This document shows, in pieces, positions 43,460 to 54,343 of a DNA stretch of 64,000 nucleotides. The notes beneath the pieces were generated by a model. That model made no database searches, was not told the DNA's origin, and saw only the letters and a program-made list of their open reading frames with translations. This DNA is from Ruminiclostridium papyrosolvens DSM 2782. Lineage in GTDB: Bacteria; Bacillota; Clostridia; Acetivibrionales; DSM-1351. The position numbers were made by a program, and so were the translations under genes. Each line of letters opens with the position of its first letter. Positions within the stretch are counted from its first letter, which is position 1. The stretch is from assembly GCF_029318685.1 (NCBI RefSeq), contig NZ_CP119677.1, positions 2,039,001-2,103,000 of the forward strand, given 5' to 3'.

Positions 43460-44314
43460 ATGTCTGCCAAAGTTTTGAATGGAACTGAGCTTGCGGCAAA
43501 AGTTAAGTCTGAGCTAAAAGCAAAAATAGACGAATTGAAGTCAAAGGGTATAAATCCCGGACTTGCAGTTATTATTGTAGGCGATGACCCTGCGTCAAGG
43601 GTATATGTAAACCACAAAAAGAACGATTGTGCTGAAATCGGTATTAAATCATTTGAATACGCACTTCCTGCAAGTACTAAAGAAGAAGAATTACTTGGCT
43701 TAATAGAAACCTTGAATAATGATGCTGCTGTAAATGGTATACTTGTCCAGTTGCCGATACCAAAGCACATAAATGAAGATAAGGTTATTGCAGCCATAAG
43801 CCCCGACAAGGATGCTGATTGTTTCCATCCTATGAATGTTGGAAAGCTCATGATTGGAAAGCCTGAATTTCTTCCATGCACTCCCGCCGGAGTTGTGGAA
43901 TTGCTGGAAGAAAATGATATAGAAATATCGGGAAAAAACTGTGTTGTAGTTGGCAGAAGCAATATAGTAGGAAAGCCACAGGCGATTTTGCTTCTTGCAA
44001 AAAATGCAACCGTAACCATATGCCACTCAAAAACTGCCAATATTCAGGAAGTATGCAGAAGCGCAGATATTTTGGTAGTTGCTATTGGGAAATCAGAGTT
44101 TATCAAACCGGAATATGTAAAACCCGGCGCTATTGTTATTGATGTAGGCGTATCAAGAGGAGCAGACGGGAAATTAGTAGGGGATGTACAGTTTGCAGAG
44201 GTTTCGGAAATAGCATCTGCCATAACGAAGGTAACAGGTGGAGTTGGGCCTATGACCAGAGCTATGTTGATGAAAAATACCTACAAGGCGGCATTGTTGC
44301 AAAACAGTCTGTAA
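43460..44314 (+). CDS. folD: Methylenetetrahydrofolate dehydrogenase/cyclohydrolase
   Basis: A 284-residue bifunctional enzyme of one-carbon metabolism. YVNHKKNDC holds the catalytic Tyr49 and Lys53; GILVQLPIPKH and DKDADCFHPMNVG mark the active site; VVVGRSNIVGKP is the Rossmann NADP motif and GGVGPMTRAML closes the protein. It interconverts methylene-, methenyl- and formyl-THF. GGAAAGGAAGAAACC precedes the ATG. Confidence 0.96.
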   Translation: MSAKVLNGTELAAKVKSELKAKIDELKSKGINPGLAVIIVGDDPASRVYVNHKKNDCAEIGIKSFEYALPASTKEEELLGLIETLNNDAAVNGILVQLPIPKHINEDKVIAAISPDKDADCFHPMNVGKLMIGKPEFLPCTPAGVVELLEENDIEISGKNCVVVGRSNIVGKPQAILLLAKNATVTICHSKTANIQEVCRSADILVVAIGKSEFIKPEYVKPGAIVIDVGVSRGADGKLVGDVQFAEVSEIASAITKVTGGVGPMTRAMLMKNTYKAALLQNSL

Positions 44315-44338
44315 TTTCCTTGGTCAATAATTACAAAA

Positions 44339-44363
44339 ACAAAGGAATAGCCTTTGTATTTTT
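44339..44363 (+). terminator. Terminator of folD
   Basis: ACAAAGG / CCTTTGT with AATAG loop, then ATTTTTC. Confidence 0.7.
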
Positions 44364-44368
44364 CATTC

Positions 44369-44397
44369 TTGACATAAAAATTAAATAAGTTTACAAT
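44369..44397 (+). promoter_or_regulatory. Promoter of rny
   Basis: A perfect TTGACA, 17-base spacer and TACAAT, right after the folD terminator. It leaves a leader of roughly 360 bases before the rny start. Confidence 0.7.
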
Positions 44398-44403
44398 TAA
44401 ATT

Positions 44404-44761
44404 GATTATGGAATAAGAGCCAGTTCGTATTGTAGAGTTATATTTAATTGATTATTAAGCTATTTAGGCTAATATATATATGCAGGTTTGTTTTATTAAT
44501 GTTAGAAAAGCTTCAACTGGGATTATTGTAAAAATTCTGGTATTATGCGTAGTTTAAATGACATATTTAGTAAAACGTCTCATATGTTTGAGTATTATAC
44601 ATTATTTGTATCAGTCATAGCCATATACCGCTTAGTTATTATTATATTGTGCTATTCTACAGTACATAGGCCTTTATAGGTTCATTTCTGCTTTTATTCC
44701 AATATTATTATGGTTATTGCGAATTATGAAATTTGAGCTTTGAAAACTGAATAAGGAGGAG
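44404..44761 (+). other. Long 5' leader of rny without a coding frame
   Basis: About 358 bases, AT-rich, between the TTGACA promoter and rny. I find no frame with a convincing ribosome binding site (an ATG at 44499 opens only ten codons), no known riboswitch and no strong terminator. It may be an autoregulatory RNA target for RNase Y, or simply contain a second promoter. Confidence 0.4.
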
Positions 44762-46330
44762 GTGTTTAAGATAATAATTAACATTTTAATTGGATTGGCC
44801 TGCGGATTAATTATTGCAGTTATTGCTTCTAAAATATTTTATGATAGAGGATTTGAGGCCAGAAAAAAGCAGGCAGAAGCCCAAATAGGCAGTGCCGAGC
44901 AAGAGGCCCAAAGAATTGTTGGAGAAGCTTTTAAACAAGGCGAGAATAAGAAGAGGGAAGCACTTCTTGAGGCTAAGGAAGAAATTCATAAAAGCAGAGT
45001 AGAACTTGACAGAGATATCAAGGATAGACGAAATGAGTTTATGAGGCAGGAAAGAAGGCTCGTTCAGAAGGAAGAAACACTCGACAAGAAAGTAGAAGCA
45101 CTTGAACAGAAAGATGAAGCTTTAAATAAAAAGCTGAAGGATATTGAAGTTTTACAAGAGCAATCCCAAGAGCTTGTTAAAAAGCAAACTGAGGAACTCG
45201 AAAGAATTGCCGGATTATCTGTAGAAGATGCTAAGGAATACTTGCTTCGTAACATTGAAAACGAAGTAAAACATGAGGCTGCGGCACTTATAAAGGAAAT
45301 TGAGTCTAACGCCAAACAGGAAGCAGATCGTAAGGCAAAGGATATATTGGCAACTGCAATACAGAAGTGTGCTGCTGATCATGTATCTGAAGCTACTGTT
45401 TCTGTAGTACCTTTACCTAATGATGAGATGAAGGGAAGAATTATCGGTCGTGAGGGTAGAAATATAAGGACTCTTGAGACCTTAACAGGAATTGATTTGA
45501 TTATTGATGATACACCGGAAGCTGTAATATTGTCTGGATTTGATCCTATACGCAGAGAGGTTGCCAGATTAACTCTTGAAAAGCTTATTCTTGATGGAAG
45601 AATTCATCCTGCAAGAATCGAAGAGATGGTTGAAAAGGCTAAAAAAGAGGTTGACAACACTATTCGTCAAGAAGGTGACAATGCAGCATTTGAGACAGGC
45701 GTGCACGGCTTGCATCCGGAACTTGTAAGACTTTTGGGTAAACTTAAGTTCAGAACAAGTTACGGGCAGAATGTACTTAACCATTCCATAGAGGTATCTC
45801 ACCTTGCAGGTATAATGGCTGCTGAACTTGGTGTTGATGTTCAACTTGCTAAAAGAGCAGGTTTGCTTCATGACATCGGAAAGGCTATTGACCATGAGGT
45901 GGAAGGTTCCCATGTTACTATCGGTGCTGATGTAGCTAAGAAGTACAAGGAAAGTGCTGACGTGGTAAATGCCATTCTTTCTCACCACGGCGATGTAGAG
46001 GCAACAAATGTTGTTTCAGTACTTGTACAGGCTGCGGATTCTATTTCAGCTGCAAGACCGGGTGCTAGAAGGGAAACACTGGAATCCTACATCAAGCGTC
46101 TTGAGAAGCTTGAAGAGATTGCAAACTCCTTTGAGGGAGTTGAAAAGTGTTTTGCAATTCAGGCAGGAAGAGAAATAAGAATTATGGTTAAGCCTGATGT
46201 TGTAAATGACGCAGATATAGTTCTGAAGGCAAGAGAAATAGTCAAGAAGATTGAAGATGAGCTTGAATATCCCGGACAGATTAAAGTTACTCTGTTAAGG
46301 GAAACTAGAGCTATTGAATATGCAAAATAA
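44762..46330 (+). CDS. rny: Ribonuclease Y
   Basis: A 522-residue endoribonuclease that starts bulk mRNA decay. It has an N-terminal membrane helix (about 3-22), a long charged coiled coil (about 30-170), a KH domain ([16 protein letters not shown]) and an HD domain with His370-Asp371 in [12 protein letters not shown]. The start is GTG, but AAGGAGG ends only about two bases before it, an unusually short gap; no better in-frame ATG is near. A TTG eleven codons later would delete part of the membrane helix. Confidence 0.94.
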   Translation: MFKIIINILIGLACGLIIAVIASKIFYDRGFEARKKQAEAQIGSAEQEAQRIVGEAFKQGENKKREALLEAKEEIHKSRVELDRDIKDRRNEFMRQERRLVQKEETLDKKVEALEQKDEALNKKLKDIEVLQEQSQELVKKQTEELERIAGLSVEDAKEYLLRNIENEVKHEAAALIKEIESNAKQEADRKAKDILATAIQKCAADHVSEATVSVVPLPNDEMKGRIIGREGRNIRTLETLTGIDLIIDDTPEAVILSGFDPIRREVARLTLEKLILDGRIHPARIEEMVEKAKKEVDNTIRQEGDNAAFETGVHGLHPELVRLLGKLKFRTSYGQNVLNHSIEVSHLAGIMAAELGVDVQLAKRAGLLHDIGKAIDHEVEGSHVTIGADVAKKYKESADVVNAILSHHGDVEATNVVSVLVQAADSISAARPGARRETLESYIKRLEKLEEIANSFEGVEKCFAIQAGREIRIMVKPDVVNDADIVLKAREIVKKIEDELEYPGQIKVTLLRETRAIEYAK

Positions 46331-46346
46331 TTAATTAAAATAAAAT

Positions 46347-46378
46347 AAAAAAGCGTGGATTCCACGCTTTTTTATTTT
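46347..46378 (+). terminator. Terminator of rny
   Basis: AAAAAAGCGTGGA / TCCACGCTTTTTT with a minimal loop, then ATTTTTA. Confidence 0.9.
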
Positions 46379-46511
46379 TAGCATGTATCTATTAAGTGTT
46401 ACTTTTTATTGATATATGTATTATAATTGTTATAGATTATGGCATTACGTACTTAAAAATAAATGTCTGTACATAATAATAATAGCTTAATTAAATTTTG
46501 GAGGCAAAGAA

Positions 46512-47306
46512 TTGAAGATACTTTTTATTGGTGATATTTTTGGAAACCCGGGAAGAAAGGCTGTAAAAGAATTTGTACCACAGCTGAAAAGGGAACTGGG
46601 AATTGATTTTTGTATTGCCAACGGCGAAAATGCAGCTGCAGGAAGCGGCATAACCTATTTAATTGCTCAGGAACTTTACAAGTCAGGTGTTGACTGTATT
46701 ACGCTTGGAAACCATACTTGGTCAAAGAAGGAAATCCTGAATTTTATAGACTCTGATGAAAATATTATCAGGCCGGCAAACTTACCCGGAAATGTGCCGG
46801 GTAAAGGATATACCATATTGAAATCTAATGGTAAAGAACTGGCTGTATTAAATATTATGGGCAGGGTATATATGGATAGCATTGACTGTCCGTTTCAGGT
46901 TGCTGACAGAGAATTACAGGAAATAAAAACTAAAACAAAGGCGGTTTTTGTAGACATGCATGCGGAAGCTACATCTGAAAAATGTGCTCTTGCATGGTAT
47001 CTTGACGGAAGAATATGCTGTCTGGCAGGAACGCACACACATGTCCAAACTGCAGATGAGAGGATTTTGCCATGTGGTACTGCACTGATTTCTGACGTTG
47101 GAATGACAGGGCCGTATGATGGAGTAATTGGTGTAGACAAGGAATTGATAATTGAAAGATTTATAACCAGAATGCCTCAGAAATTCGATGTTGCTAAGGG
47201 AAGAGTGCAATTTTGTGCTGTTCACTTAGAAGTTGATGAAAAAACAGGAAAATGTATTAGCATTGAGCGTATATTTAAAGTAGCAGATTCCTTTGATGGA
47301 AAATAG
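46512..47306 (+). CDS. ymdB: YmdB family metallophosphoesterase
   Basis: A 264-residue phosphodiesterase (TIGR00282 type). Metal ligands are visible: Asp8 in FIGDIFG, Glu39 and Asn40 in NGENAA, Asn67 and His68 in GNHTW, and AGTHTHVQTAD further on. YmdB acts on 2',3'-cyclic nucleotides and RNA and affects biofilm and motility choices in Bacillus, where it also lies downstream of rny. Start TTG behind GGAGGCAAAGAA. Confidence 0.94.
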   Translation: MKILFIGDIFGNPGRKAVKEFVPQLKRELGIDFCIANGENAAAGSGITYLIAQELYKSGVDCITLGNHTWSKKEILNFIDSDENIIRPANLPGNVPGKGYTILKSNGKELAVLNIMGRVYMDSIDCPFQVADRELQEIKTKTKAVFVDMHAEATSEKCALAWYLDGRICCLAGTHTHVQTADERILPCGTALISDVGMTGPYDGVIGVDKELIIERFITRMPQKFDVAKGRVQFCAVHLEVDEKTGKCISIERIFKVADSFDGK

Positions 47307-47317
47307 TGGGGGCATGA

Positions 47318-48145
47318 ATGATAGAAAGCAATGAAAAAATTACTTTGATACAAAAGAATGATTTAAAATATGTTCAGTTTCAAAACCTTAAGCAGTATGA
47401 GCACATACTTACACACTGCTTTACTACAAGACTCGGCGGTGTAAGTCAGGGGCCATTTTCTTCTTTGAACCTTAGCTTTAACAGGAATGACGTAAGAGAA
47501 AATGTTTGTGAAAACTATAGGCGGCTGGCAGATGCAATTGGAGTTGATTATGATAAAATTGTTCTGTCAAACCAGATACACGACAATAAAATTAAAATAG
47601 TTAGTACAGCAGATGCCGGGAAAGGTTTGACTGCAGAAAGCGATATTGTTGGTTTTGACGGGCTTTCAACAAATCAGCCGGGGATTCCTTTGGTAACTTT
47701 TTATGCTGATTGCGTACCTGTACTATTTCTCGATCCGGTAAAAAAGGCTATAACAGCAGTTCACTCCGGTTGGAAAAGTACGGTAAAAAATATATCATAC
47801 GAAGCATTAGTGCTTATGAAAAATACCTACAACAGCAAATATGAAGATATTATTGTGGCAATAGGGCCATCCATATGTATGAATTGCTTTGAAGTGGGTA
47901 AGGAAGTATATGACAGCTTTAAGGAGAAATTCCACTGGTGTGATATATATACGGAATACAGAAACGGAAAGTACTACATGGATTTACAAAGAATCATAAA
48001 GCATGTTTTGCTAAAGACAGGTGTTCCGGAGAAGAATATTCTCATAAGTGATGTTTGTACGAAATGCAATACTGACCTTTTTTTCTCCTATAGGGGGGAT
48101 AAAGGGAAAACGGGTGGTTTGGCAGCTGTTATGATGCTTAAATAA
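47318..48145 (+). CDS. pgeF: Peptidoglycan editing factor PgeF / YfiH-YlmD laccase-domain protein
   Basis: A 275-residue protein of the multicopper-oxidase-like (YfiH) family. The zinc site is complete: His88, Cys132 in ADCVPVLF and His149 in VHSGWKST. TTRLGGVSQGPFSSLNL is the family N-terminal motif. Members edit peptidoglycan stem peptides or act on purine nucleosides. In Bacillus the relative ylmD lies upstream of ylmE-sepF; here it is 13 kb away from that cluster. Confidence 0.93.
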   Translation: MIESNEKITLIQKNDLKYVQFQNLKQYEHILTHCFTTRLGGVSQGPFSSLNLSFNRNDVRENVCENYRRLADAIGVDYDKIVLSNQIHDNKIKIVSTADAGKGLTAESDIVGFDGLSTNQPGIPLVTFYADCVPVLFLDPVKKAITAVHSGWKSTVKNISYEALVLMKNTYNSKYEDIIVAIGPSICMNCFEVGKEVYDSFKEKFHWCDIYTEYRNGKYYMDLQRIIKHVLLKTGVPEKNILISDVCTKCNTDLFFSYRGDKGKTGGLAAVMMLK

Positions 48146-48187
48146 AATAAATATGTATTTGATAAGATTATTTGTTGGAGAAAAACA

Positions 48188-49801
48188 ATGACAAAATCCT
48201 TGAGACTTATTTCTTTACTGATAATTACAGGGCTGGTGCTTTCAGCATGTACTGTTAATCTTGATAGAAAATCTGCAAATCCCATTGAGGATATTTATGA
48301 AGGAAAATATGACGTCTTGGACAAAGGCCCTGAAAAAGGCGGTTCAGTACGTTTGTTCAGTACACCTGTAGATACACTTAATCCAATTGTGACAAAAAAC
48401 CAGTATGTTCAGGATTTTTTGGGTTTGGTGTTTGAGGGACTTTATAAATTAGATGAGAAACAGCAACCTGTGCCTGTTTTAGCTCAAAGTGCAGTAACCT
48501 CGGCTGATGGGCTAAAAATAACAATACCTTTAAGAAATGGAGTTAAGTGGCACGATGGCGCTTCCCTTCAAGCCGGAGATGTTGTGTTTTCAGTAAATAG
48601 TATATTGGATGCCAAGAACAACAGTGTGTATGCAGCGGGTTTACAAAATATTGCATCTGTGGCAGCAGGTAATAATAATACGGTTATAGTTAATTTAAAA
48701 AAACCTGATGGGCTGACGTTATACAACCTGACTTTTCCAATTATACCGGCACATCCAAAGAAAAATTCTGTAGCTGTGGGTACCGGGCCTTATGCTTTTG
48801 TATCCTATAATGCTAAAACAGAGGTGAAGCTAAAAGCCAACGATAATTGGTGGAAAAAAGGTGACTCAAAACTTACGATTCCATATATCCAATCTGTGGA
48901 AGTCAAGATATCCCAGAATACCGGAAATGCAACTAATGCTTTTCAGTCCAGAGATGTTGATATTGTAACGGCTGATTACACTGAGTTCAAAAAATATATT
49001 GGCCGGACGGATATTTCTCTTAAACGTTACCCCGGTAAAAACTATGAATATCTGTCACTGAATATTGCAAAAGGGCCAATGGCAAATAAGACTTTGAGGA
49101 GTGCCATAGCAGGTTTTATCGATAAGAAAAAGCTTATCGATGCGGCCGCATATGGCGTAGCTGTTCCTGCTGAATTACCCGTTTCTCCCAACTCATGGAT
49201 AAACCGACTGGTAAATAGTGAGCAGTATTCAGATGCAAATAAGGCAAAACAGTTTATGACACAAAACGGATATGTTCTCTCACAGAATAAATATGTAAGT
49301 AAGAACAACAGTAAAGCATTTGTATTAAAGCTAATTGTAAATCAGGAAAATTTATTAAGAGTAAATACTGCTAATGCAATAGCCTCTCAATTGGGTAAGA
49401 ATGGAATAACTGTACAGGTTGAAAAGCTTACTTGGGAGAATATACAGGGTAGAATAAAATCCGGTGCATATGATATGGCGTTACTGGGGTATAGAATTTC
49501 AACAAAACCGGATTTATCTTTTGTTTACTCTTCGGAAAACATAAAGACCGGGCTTAATACTGCAAAATACAGCAATCCTGCGGTTGACGGGTATCTTCAA
49601 CAGATTTTGATTCAACCCGATGTTGAAAAACAGAAAGGTATATATACTAATCTCATAAAAACTGTTTTGGATGAAAGGCCATACATAGGCTTGTATTTTA
49701 TTAATGAGGGTGTAATGTGCAGTAAAAATATAAAAGGGGCTGTAAATCCTAATACTTGGAGCAGCTATAATGATTTTTCACGGTGGTATGTTCCGCAATA
49801 A
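48188..49801 (+). CDS. Solute-binding lipoprotein of an oligopeptide-type ABC transporter (orphan)
   Basis: A 537-residue family 5 substrate-binding protein. The signal peptide ends in LVLSAC, with lipidated Cys21, then a flexible linker. The core shows GGSVRLFSTPVDTLNPIVTKN, GLTFTIPLRNGVKWHDG-like GLKITIPLRNGVKWHDGAS, and GTGPYAF. Family members bind peptides or other small ligands on the outer face of the membrane. No permease or ATPase gene is adjacent, so it must use a transporter encoded elsewhere or have another job. Confidence 0.92.
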   Translation: MTKSLRLISLLIITGLVLSACTVNLDRKSANPIEDIYEGKYDVLDKGPEKGGSVRLFSTPVDTLNPIVTKNQYVQDFLGLVFEGLYKLDEKQQPVPVLAQSAVTSADGLKITIPLRNGVKWHDGASLQAGDVVFSVNSILDAKNNSVYAAGLQNIASVAAGNNNTVIVNLKKPDGLTLYNLTFPIIPAHPKKNSVAVGTGPYAFVSYNAKTEVKLKANDNWWKKGDSKLTIPYIQSVEVKISQNTGNATNAFQSRDVDIVTADYTEFKKYIGRTDISLKRYPGKNYEYLSLNIAKGPMANKTLRSAIAGFIDKKKLIDAAAYGVAVPAELPVSPNSWINRLVNSEQYSDANKAKQFMTQNGYVLSQNKYVSKNNSKAFVLKLIVNQENLLRVNTANAIASQLGKNGITVQVEKLTWENIQGRIKSGAYDMALLGYRISTKPDLSFVYSSENIKTGLNTAKYSNPAVDGYLQQILIQPDVEKQKGIYTNLIKTVLDERPYIGLYFINEGVMCSKNIKGAVNPNTWSSYNDFSRWYVPQ

Positions 49802-49835
49802 TTATATATTTTGAAGAAATGGATGGAGGACTAAT

Positions 49836-50327
49836 ATGCTTTGGGCGTTAATTATTATAGTAGGCTTCGCAATGGACAGACTAACAAAAGTTTGGGTGCT
49901 GGATAAAATTGTAGGCAATCCCATAACGGTTATAAAAGACTTTTTTTACTTAAGGCATCTTGAAAATCAAGGGGCTGCTTTCAGTATTTTGCAGGGTAAA
50001 ACTATTTTTCTTGTTTTAATGGTATCCATAGTATCTTTGGCAATGTTATACTTTCTCGTAAAGCATAAGCATAAGTTTTTACGTCTTTCTTTGTCACTTA
50101 TTCTTGGAGGTGCCTTGGGAAATCTGTACGACAGGATTTTCAGCAACGGAAGCGTGGTAGATTTTTTGGAGTTTCATTTTGGCTCCTACGTTTTTCCTAC
50201 TTTTAATGTTGCAGATATATTAGTTGTAGTTGGAACAATTCTTCTTGCCATATATATATTGTTCCTGTACAAGGAAGAAAAGCCTGAAGCTGCTAAACAA
50301 GAACAGGTTCAGGATGAAACAAAATAA
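49836..50327 (+). CDS. lspA: Lipoprotein signal peptidase (signal peptidase II)
   Basis: A 163-residue membrane aspartic protease with four helices (about 2-14, 57-75, 83-98, 124-144). Catalytic Asp109 lies in SVVDF and Asp127 in NVADI; NQGAAFS is the other motif. It removes signal peptides from prolipoproteins, including the gene product just upstream. TGGAGGACTAAT precedes the ATG. Confidence 0.95.
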   Translation: MLWALIIIVGFAMDRLTKVWVLDKIVGNPITVIKDFFYLRHLENQGAAFSILQGKTIFLVLMVSIVSLAMLYFLVKHKHKFLRLSLSLILGGALGNLYDRIFSNGSVVDFLEFHFGSYVFPTFNVADILVVVGTILLAIYILFLYKEEKPEAAKQEQVQDETK

Positions 50328-50356
50328 TCAAATCATACATGTTCACGGAGGTTGCT

Positions 50357-51271
50357 TTGAAAGAATTTATTTTAGAATGTGATACAGATGGAGTAAGAAT
50401 TGATTCATGGCTTGCGGGAAATCTTGAAGATTATTCAAGATCCTATATTCAGAAGCTCTGTTTGGATGGGAATATATGGGTAAATGAAGTGCAAGCAAAG
50501 TCAAATTATAAGGTAAAGCCCGGTGACAATATAAAAGTGAGTGTTCCCGACGCCGAAATTCTTGACGTAGAGCCGGAAGATATTCCTCTTGATATTGTAT
50601 ATGAGGACAAGCATATAATAGTTATAAATAAGCCAAAGGGAATGGTTGTGCACCCTGCTGTGGGAAACTACTCGGGAACCTTAGTTAATGCCTTAATGAA
50701 ACACTGCGGAGATAGTTTGTCCGACATAAACGGTGTTATAAGACCCGGAATTGTCCATAGAATTGACAAGGATACATCCGGGCTGCTTGTGGTTGCCAAG
50801 AGTAACATTGCTCATGAAAGGCTTTCTGAGAAGCTTAAAACCCATGATATAAAAAGGGAATATATTGCACTTGTTGACGGTATCATATATGAAAACAGCG
50901 GAAAGATTGATGCACCTATCGGAAGGCATCCCGTTGAACGAAAGAAGATGAGTGTTAATACTCAAAACGGAAGGAATGCTATTACTCATTTCAAGGTACT
51001 GGAGAGGTTCCCAAGTGCCACTTATGTTCAATTGAAACTTGAAACAGGAAGAACCCATCAGATAAGAGTTCATATGTCCTATATAAATCACCCAATAATC
51101 GGTGATATGGTTTATGGCAGAAGAAAGCAAAAGTTTAAAACAAAGGGGCAGGTGCTTCATGCATGGAGACTTTCGTTCCAACATCCTGTAACAGGTGAAG
51201 ATATGAAGTTTGAAACTGCTGTGCCGGAATATTTTCAAAGTATTTTAAGTCAATTGAGAGAAAATCTATAG
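50357..51271 (+). CDS. RluD-type 23S rRNA pseudouridine synthase
   Basis: A 304-residue enzyme: an S4 domain (about 10-75, IDSWLAGNLEDYSRSYIQKL) and a catalytic domain with Asp137 in HRIDKDTSGLL and the ETGRTHQIRVH motif. RluD modifies helix 69 of 23S rRNA. I choose TTG at 50357, five bases behind GGAGG; the ATG six codons upstream has no site. lspA-rluD-pyrR order is as in Bacillus (lspA-ylyB-pyrR). Confidence 0.94.
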   Translation: MKEFILECDTDGVRIDSWLAGNLEDYSRSYIQKLCLDGNIWVNEVQAKSNYKVKPGDNIKVSVPDAEILDVEPEDIPLDIVYEDKHIIVINKPKGMVVHPAVGNYSGTLVNALMKHCGDSLSDINGVIRPGIVHRIDKDTSGLLVVAKSNIAHERLSEKLKTHDIKREYIALVDGIIYENSGKIDAPIGRHPVERKKMSVNTQNGRNAITHFKVLERFPSATYVQLKLETGRTHQIRVHMSYINHPIIGDMVYGRRKQKFKTKGQVLHAWRLSFQHPVTGEDMKFETAVPEYFQSILSQLRENL

Positions 51272-51297
51272 ACAATTAGTTATTGTTATGGTATTAT
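51269..51297 (+). promoter_or_regulatory. Promoter of the pyrimidine operon
   Basis: TAGACA, a 17-base spacer and TATTAT preceded by TG. Transcription should start near 51304, just before the PyrR-binding hairpin. Confidence 0.55.
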
Positions 51298-51315
51298 TTC
51301 ATGTAAAAAGAGAGT

Positions 51316-51346
51316 TACCTTTAAATTAGTCCAGAGAGGCTATAAG
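51316..51346 (+). promoter_or_regulatory. PyrR-binding hairpin (anti-antiterminator)
   Basis: AGTCCAGAGAGGCT (51328-51341) fits the PyrR RNA consensus ARUCCNGNGAGGYU at every position and is closed by ACCTT / AAGGT. With UMP bound, PyrR stabilises this hairpin, which blocks the antiterminator and allows the downstream terminator to form. Confidence 0.88.
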
Positions 51347-51381
51347 GTGAGATATTAAAATATACTTGCATTTATGTATAA

Positions 51382-52065
<684 letters not shown>

Positions 52066-52078
52066 GAGAAAAAGAAAT

Positions 52079-53020
52079 ATGAACTTGAAATCCAAAGATT
52101 TACTGGGACTGAGGGATATTTCGGCAGAAGAAATAGAGTATATTCTGAATACCGCTAAAACAATGAAATGTATTGTTACATCAAACAACAAAAAAACAGC
52201 ACATCTTCAGGGAAAATCAATCATTACACTGTTTTATGAAAACAGTACAAGAACAAGACTTTCATTTGAACTGGCTTCAAAATATATGGGGGCCAGCGCC
52301 GCAAATATATCCGCATCCAGCAGCAGCGTACAGAAGGGCGAAACTTTAATAGACACAGGAAAAACAATTGACGCTATGGGTTCGGACATTATAATAATGA
52401 GGCATCCCATGTCCGGAGCACCTCATCTTTTGGCTAAAAACGTAAAATCCTCAATAATAAATGCCGGAGACGGTATGAATGAACATCCCACACAGGCTTT
52501 GCTTGACATGTTTACGATTCAGGAGAAAAAGGGTACATTAAAAGGCCTGAAGGTGGCAATTATAGGAGATGTACTCCACAGCAGAGTTGCCAGAAGCAAT
52601 ATATGGGGGCTGACAAAAATGGGTGCTGAGGTTAATGTATCCGGTCCCGCTACGCTGATGCCACCTGAGATTGAAAAAATGGGTGTGAATGTTTTCAGTA
52701 CTGTTCAAGAAGCAATGCTTGATGCTGATGTGGTCATGGGCCTGAGAATCCAGTTGGAGCGTCAAAAGAAGGGCTTGTTCCCCACAATAAGAGAATACGC
52801 AAGGTTTTTCGGAGTTGACGATAAGAGGTTAAAGCTTGCCAAGGAGGATGCAATAGTGCTGCATCCAGGCCCTGTAAACAGAGGAGTCGAGCTTTCTACC
52901 TCAGTTACTGACGGACAACAGTCTTGTATAAACGAACAGGTAACTAATGGAGTTGCAGTGAGAATGGCGCTGCTGTATCTTTTAACAAGGAGGGGAACCG
53001 CAAATGAAGTTACTGATTAA
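52079..53020 (+). CDS. pyrB: Aspartate carbamoyltransferase catalytic chain
   Basis: A 313-residue transcarbamoylase: [13 protein letters not shown] carries the carbamoyl-phosphate site, [11 protein letters not shown] the second, and LHPGPVNRG the loop that binds aspartate. It makes carbamoyl aspartate. No pyrI regulatory chain is present in the operon, so this is likely the unregulated trimeric form. Starts 13 bases after pyrR. Confidence 0.96.
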   Translation: MNLKSKDLLGLRDISAEEIEYILNTAKTMKCIVTSNNKKTAHLQGKSIITLFYENSTRTRLSFELASKYMGASAANISASSSSVQKGETLIDTGKTIDAMGSDIIIMRHPMSGAPHLLAKNVKSSIINAGDGMNEHPTQALLDMFTIQEKKGTLKGLKVAIIGDVLHSRVARSNIWGLTKMGAEVNVSGPATLMPPEIEKMGVNVFSTVQEAMLDADVVMGLRIQLERQKKGLFPTIREYARFFGVDDKRLKLAKEDAIVLHPGPVNRGVELSTSVTDGQQSCINEQVTNGVAVRMALLYLLTRRGTANEVTD

Positions 53021-54290
53021 AGACGGAAACATTATGGACGTAAAAACCGGTTTAGACAGTGTTCAAGACATATTGATAGTGGATGGAATTATACATGATA
53101 TAGGAAGCGAAATAGATGAAGCCGGTTGTGAAGTAATTGACGCAAAGGGCTTGCAGGTAATACCGGGTCTGGTAGATGCCCATTGTCACCTGAGAGACCC
53201 CGGATATGAGTATAAGGAAGATATTGAGACAGGAACAAGAAGTGCGGCTAAAGGCGGTTTTACCTCAGTTGCATGTATGCCTAATACCAATCCGGTACTG
53301 GACAATGAAGCAATGGTAAAGTATGTAATAAATAAGGCGAAAATCGACGGTATTGTAAATGTATTTCCTATTGGAGCTTTGTCAAAAGGTCTAAAGGGAG
53401 AGGAACTAAGTGAAATCGGGGAGCTCAAATTTGCAGGTGCGGTTGCACTCTCAGATGACGGCAGACCTGTAGGTAACTCCTCATTAATGAAAAAGGCAAT
53501 GCAATACGCCTCAATGTTTGATATAACAATTATTTCACACTGTGAAGACCTTGACCTTGTAGACGAAGGGCTCATGAATGAAGGCTTCCAGTCATCAATT
53601 CTCGGGCTGAAAGGCAATCCTGCCCCCGCTGAAGAAGTAATGATTGCAAGAGATTTGATACTTGCAGAATATACAAAGGCAACAATACACATAGCTCATG
53701 TAAGTACGGAGTTGGGAGTTGACTTAATCAGAAATGCCAAAAAAAGAGGTGTAAGAGTTACTGCTGAAACATGTCCCCATTATTTTACACTCACTGATAG
53801 TGCATGTGAAGGTTTTAACACAAATGCAAAGGTAAATCCTCCATTAAGGACGCAAAAGGACGTTGATGCAATAATTCAGGGCTTAAAGGACGGCACTATA
53901 GATATTATTTCAACAGACCATGCACCCCATCATATAGATGAGAAAAATGTAGAATTCAAAAATGCTGCAAATGGAATGGTCGGTTTTGAAACAGCATTTC
54001 CACTGGCAATTACTTATCTGGTCAAACCCGGACATCTTACTCTCAAAGAACTTGTATATAAAATGAGTTTTAATCCGTCACAAATGCTGGGTCTTAACAA
54101 AGGTACCATTGAAGTCGGAAAACTGGCTGATTTAATGATATTTGATATAGATGAACAATATAAGGTGGATATCACCAATTTCGAATCAAAAGGCAAAAAT
54201 TCACCCTTTAACGGGTTTTCATTATACGGTCAGCCTCAGTATACCATTGTAGGCGGAAGCCCTGTGGTCAGAAAAAAGGTACTGTTGTAA
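53004..54290 (+). CDS. pyrC: Dihydroorotase
   Basis: A 428-residue type I dihydroorotase. The metal site shows [10 protein letters not shown], then HCED, HIAHVS and the catalytic Asp in STDHAPH. It closes carbamoyl aspartate to dihydroorotate. The ATG lies behind AGGAGGGGAACCGCAA and overlaps pyrB by 17 bases, so the two are coupled. Confidence 0.96.
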   Translation: MKLLIKDGNIMDVKTGLDSVQDILIVDGIIHDIGSEIDEAGCEVIDAKGLQVIPGLVDAHCHLRDPGYEYKEDIETGTRSAAKGGFTSVACMPNTNPVLDNEAMVKYVINKAKIDGIVNVFPIGALSKGLKGEELSEIGELKFAGAVALSDDGRPVGNSSLMKKAMQYASMFDITIISHCEDLDLVDEGLMNEGFQSSILGLKGNPAPAEEVMIARDLILAEYTKATIHIAHVSTELGVDLIRNAKKRGVRVTAETCPHYFTLTDSACEGFNTNAKVNPPLRTQKDVDAIIQGLKDGTIDIISTDHAPHHIDEKNVEFKNAANGMVGFETAFPLAITYLVKPGHLTLKELVYKMSFNPSQMLGLNKGTIEVGKLADLMIFDIDEQYKVDITNFESKGKNSPFNGFSLYGQPQYTIVGGSPVVRKKVLL

Positions 54291-54343
54291 AATTATTATG
54301 CATTGGGTAATAATTTTAATATTGCCCGGAAATGGAGATAAAA

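Noticed and set aside
43435-44040. 201-codon minus-strand frame over folD
   Set aside because: Fully antisense to folD, no start signal.
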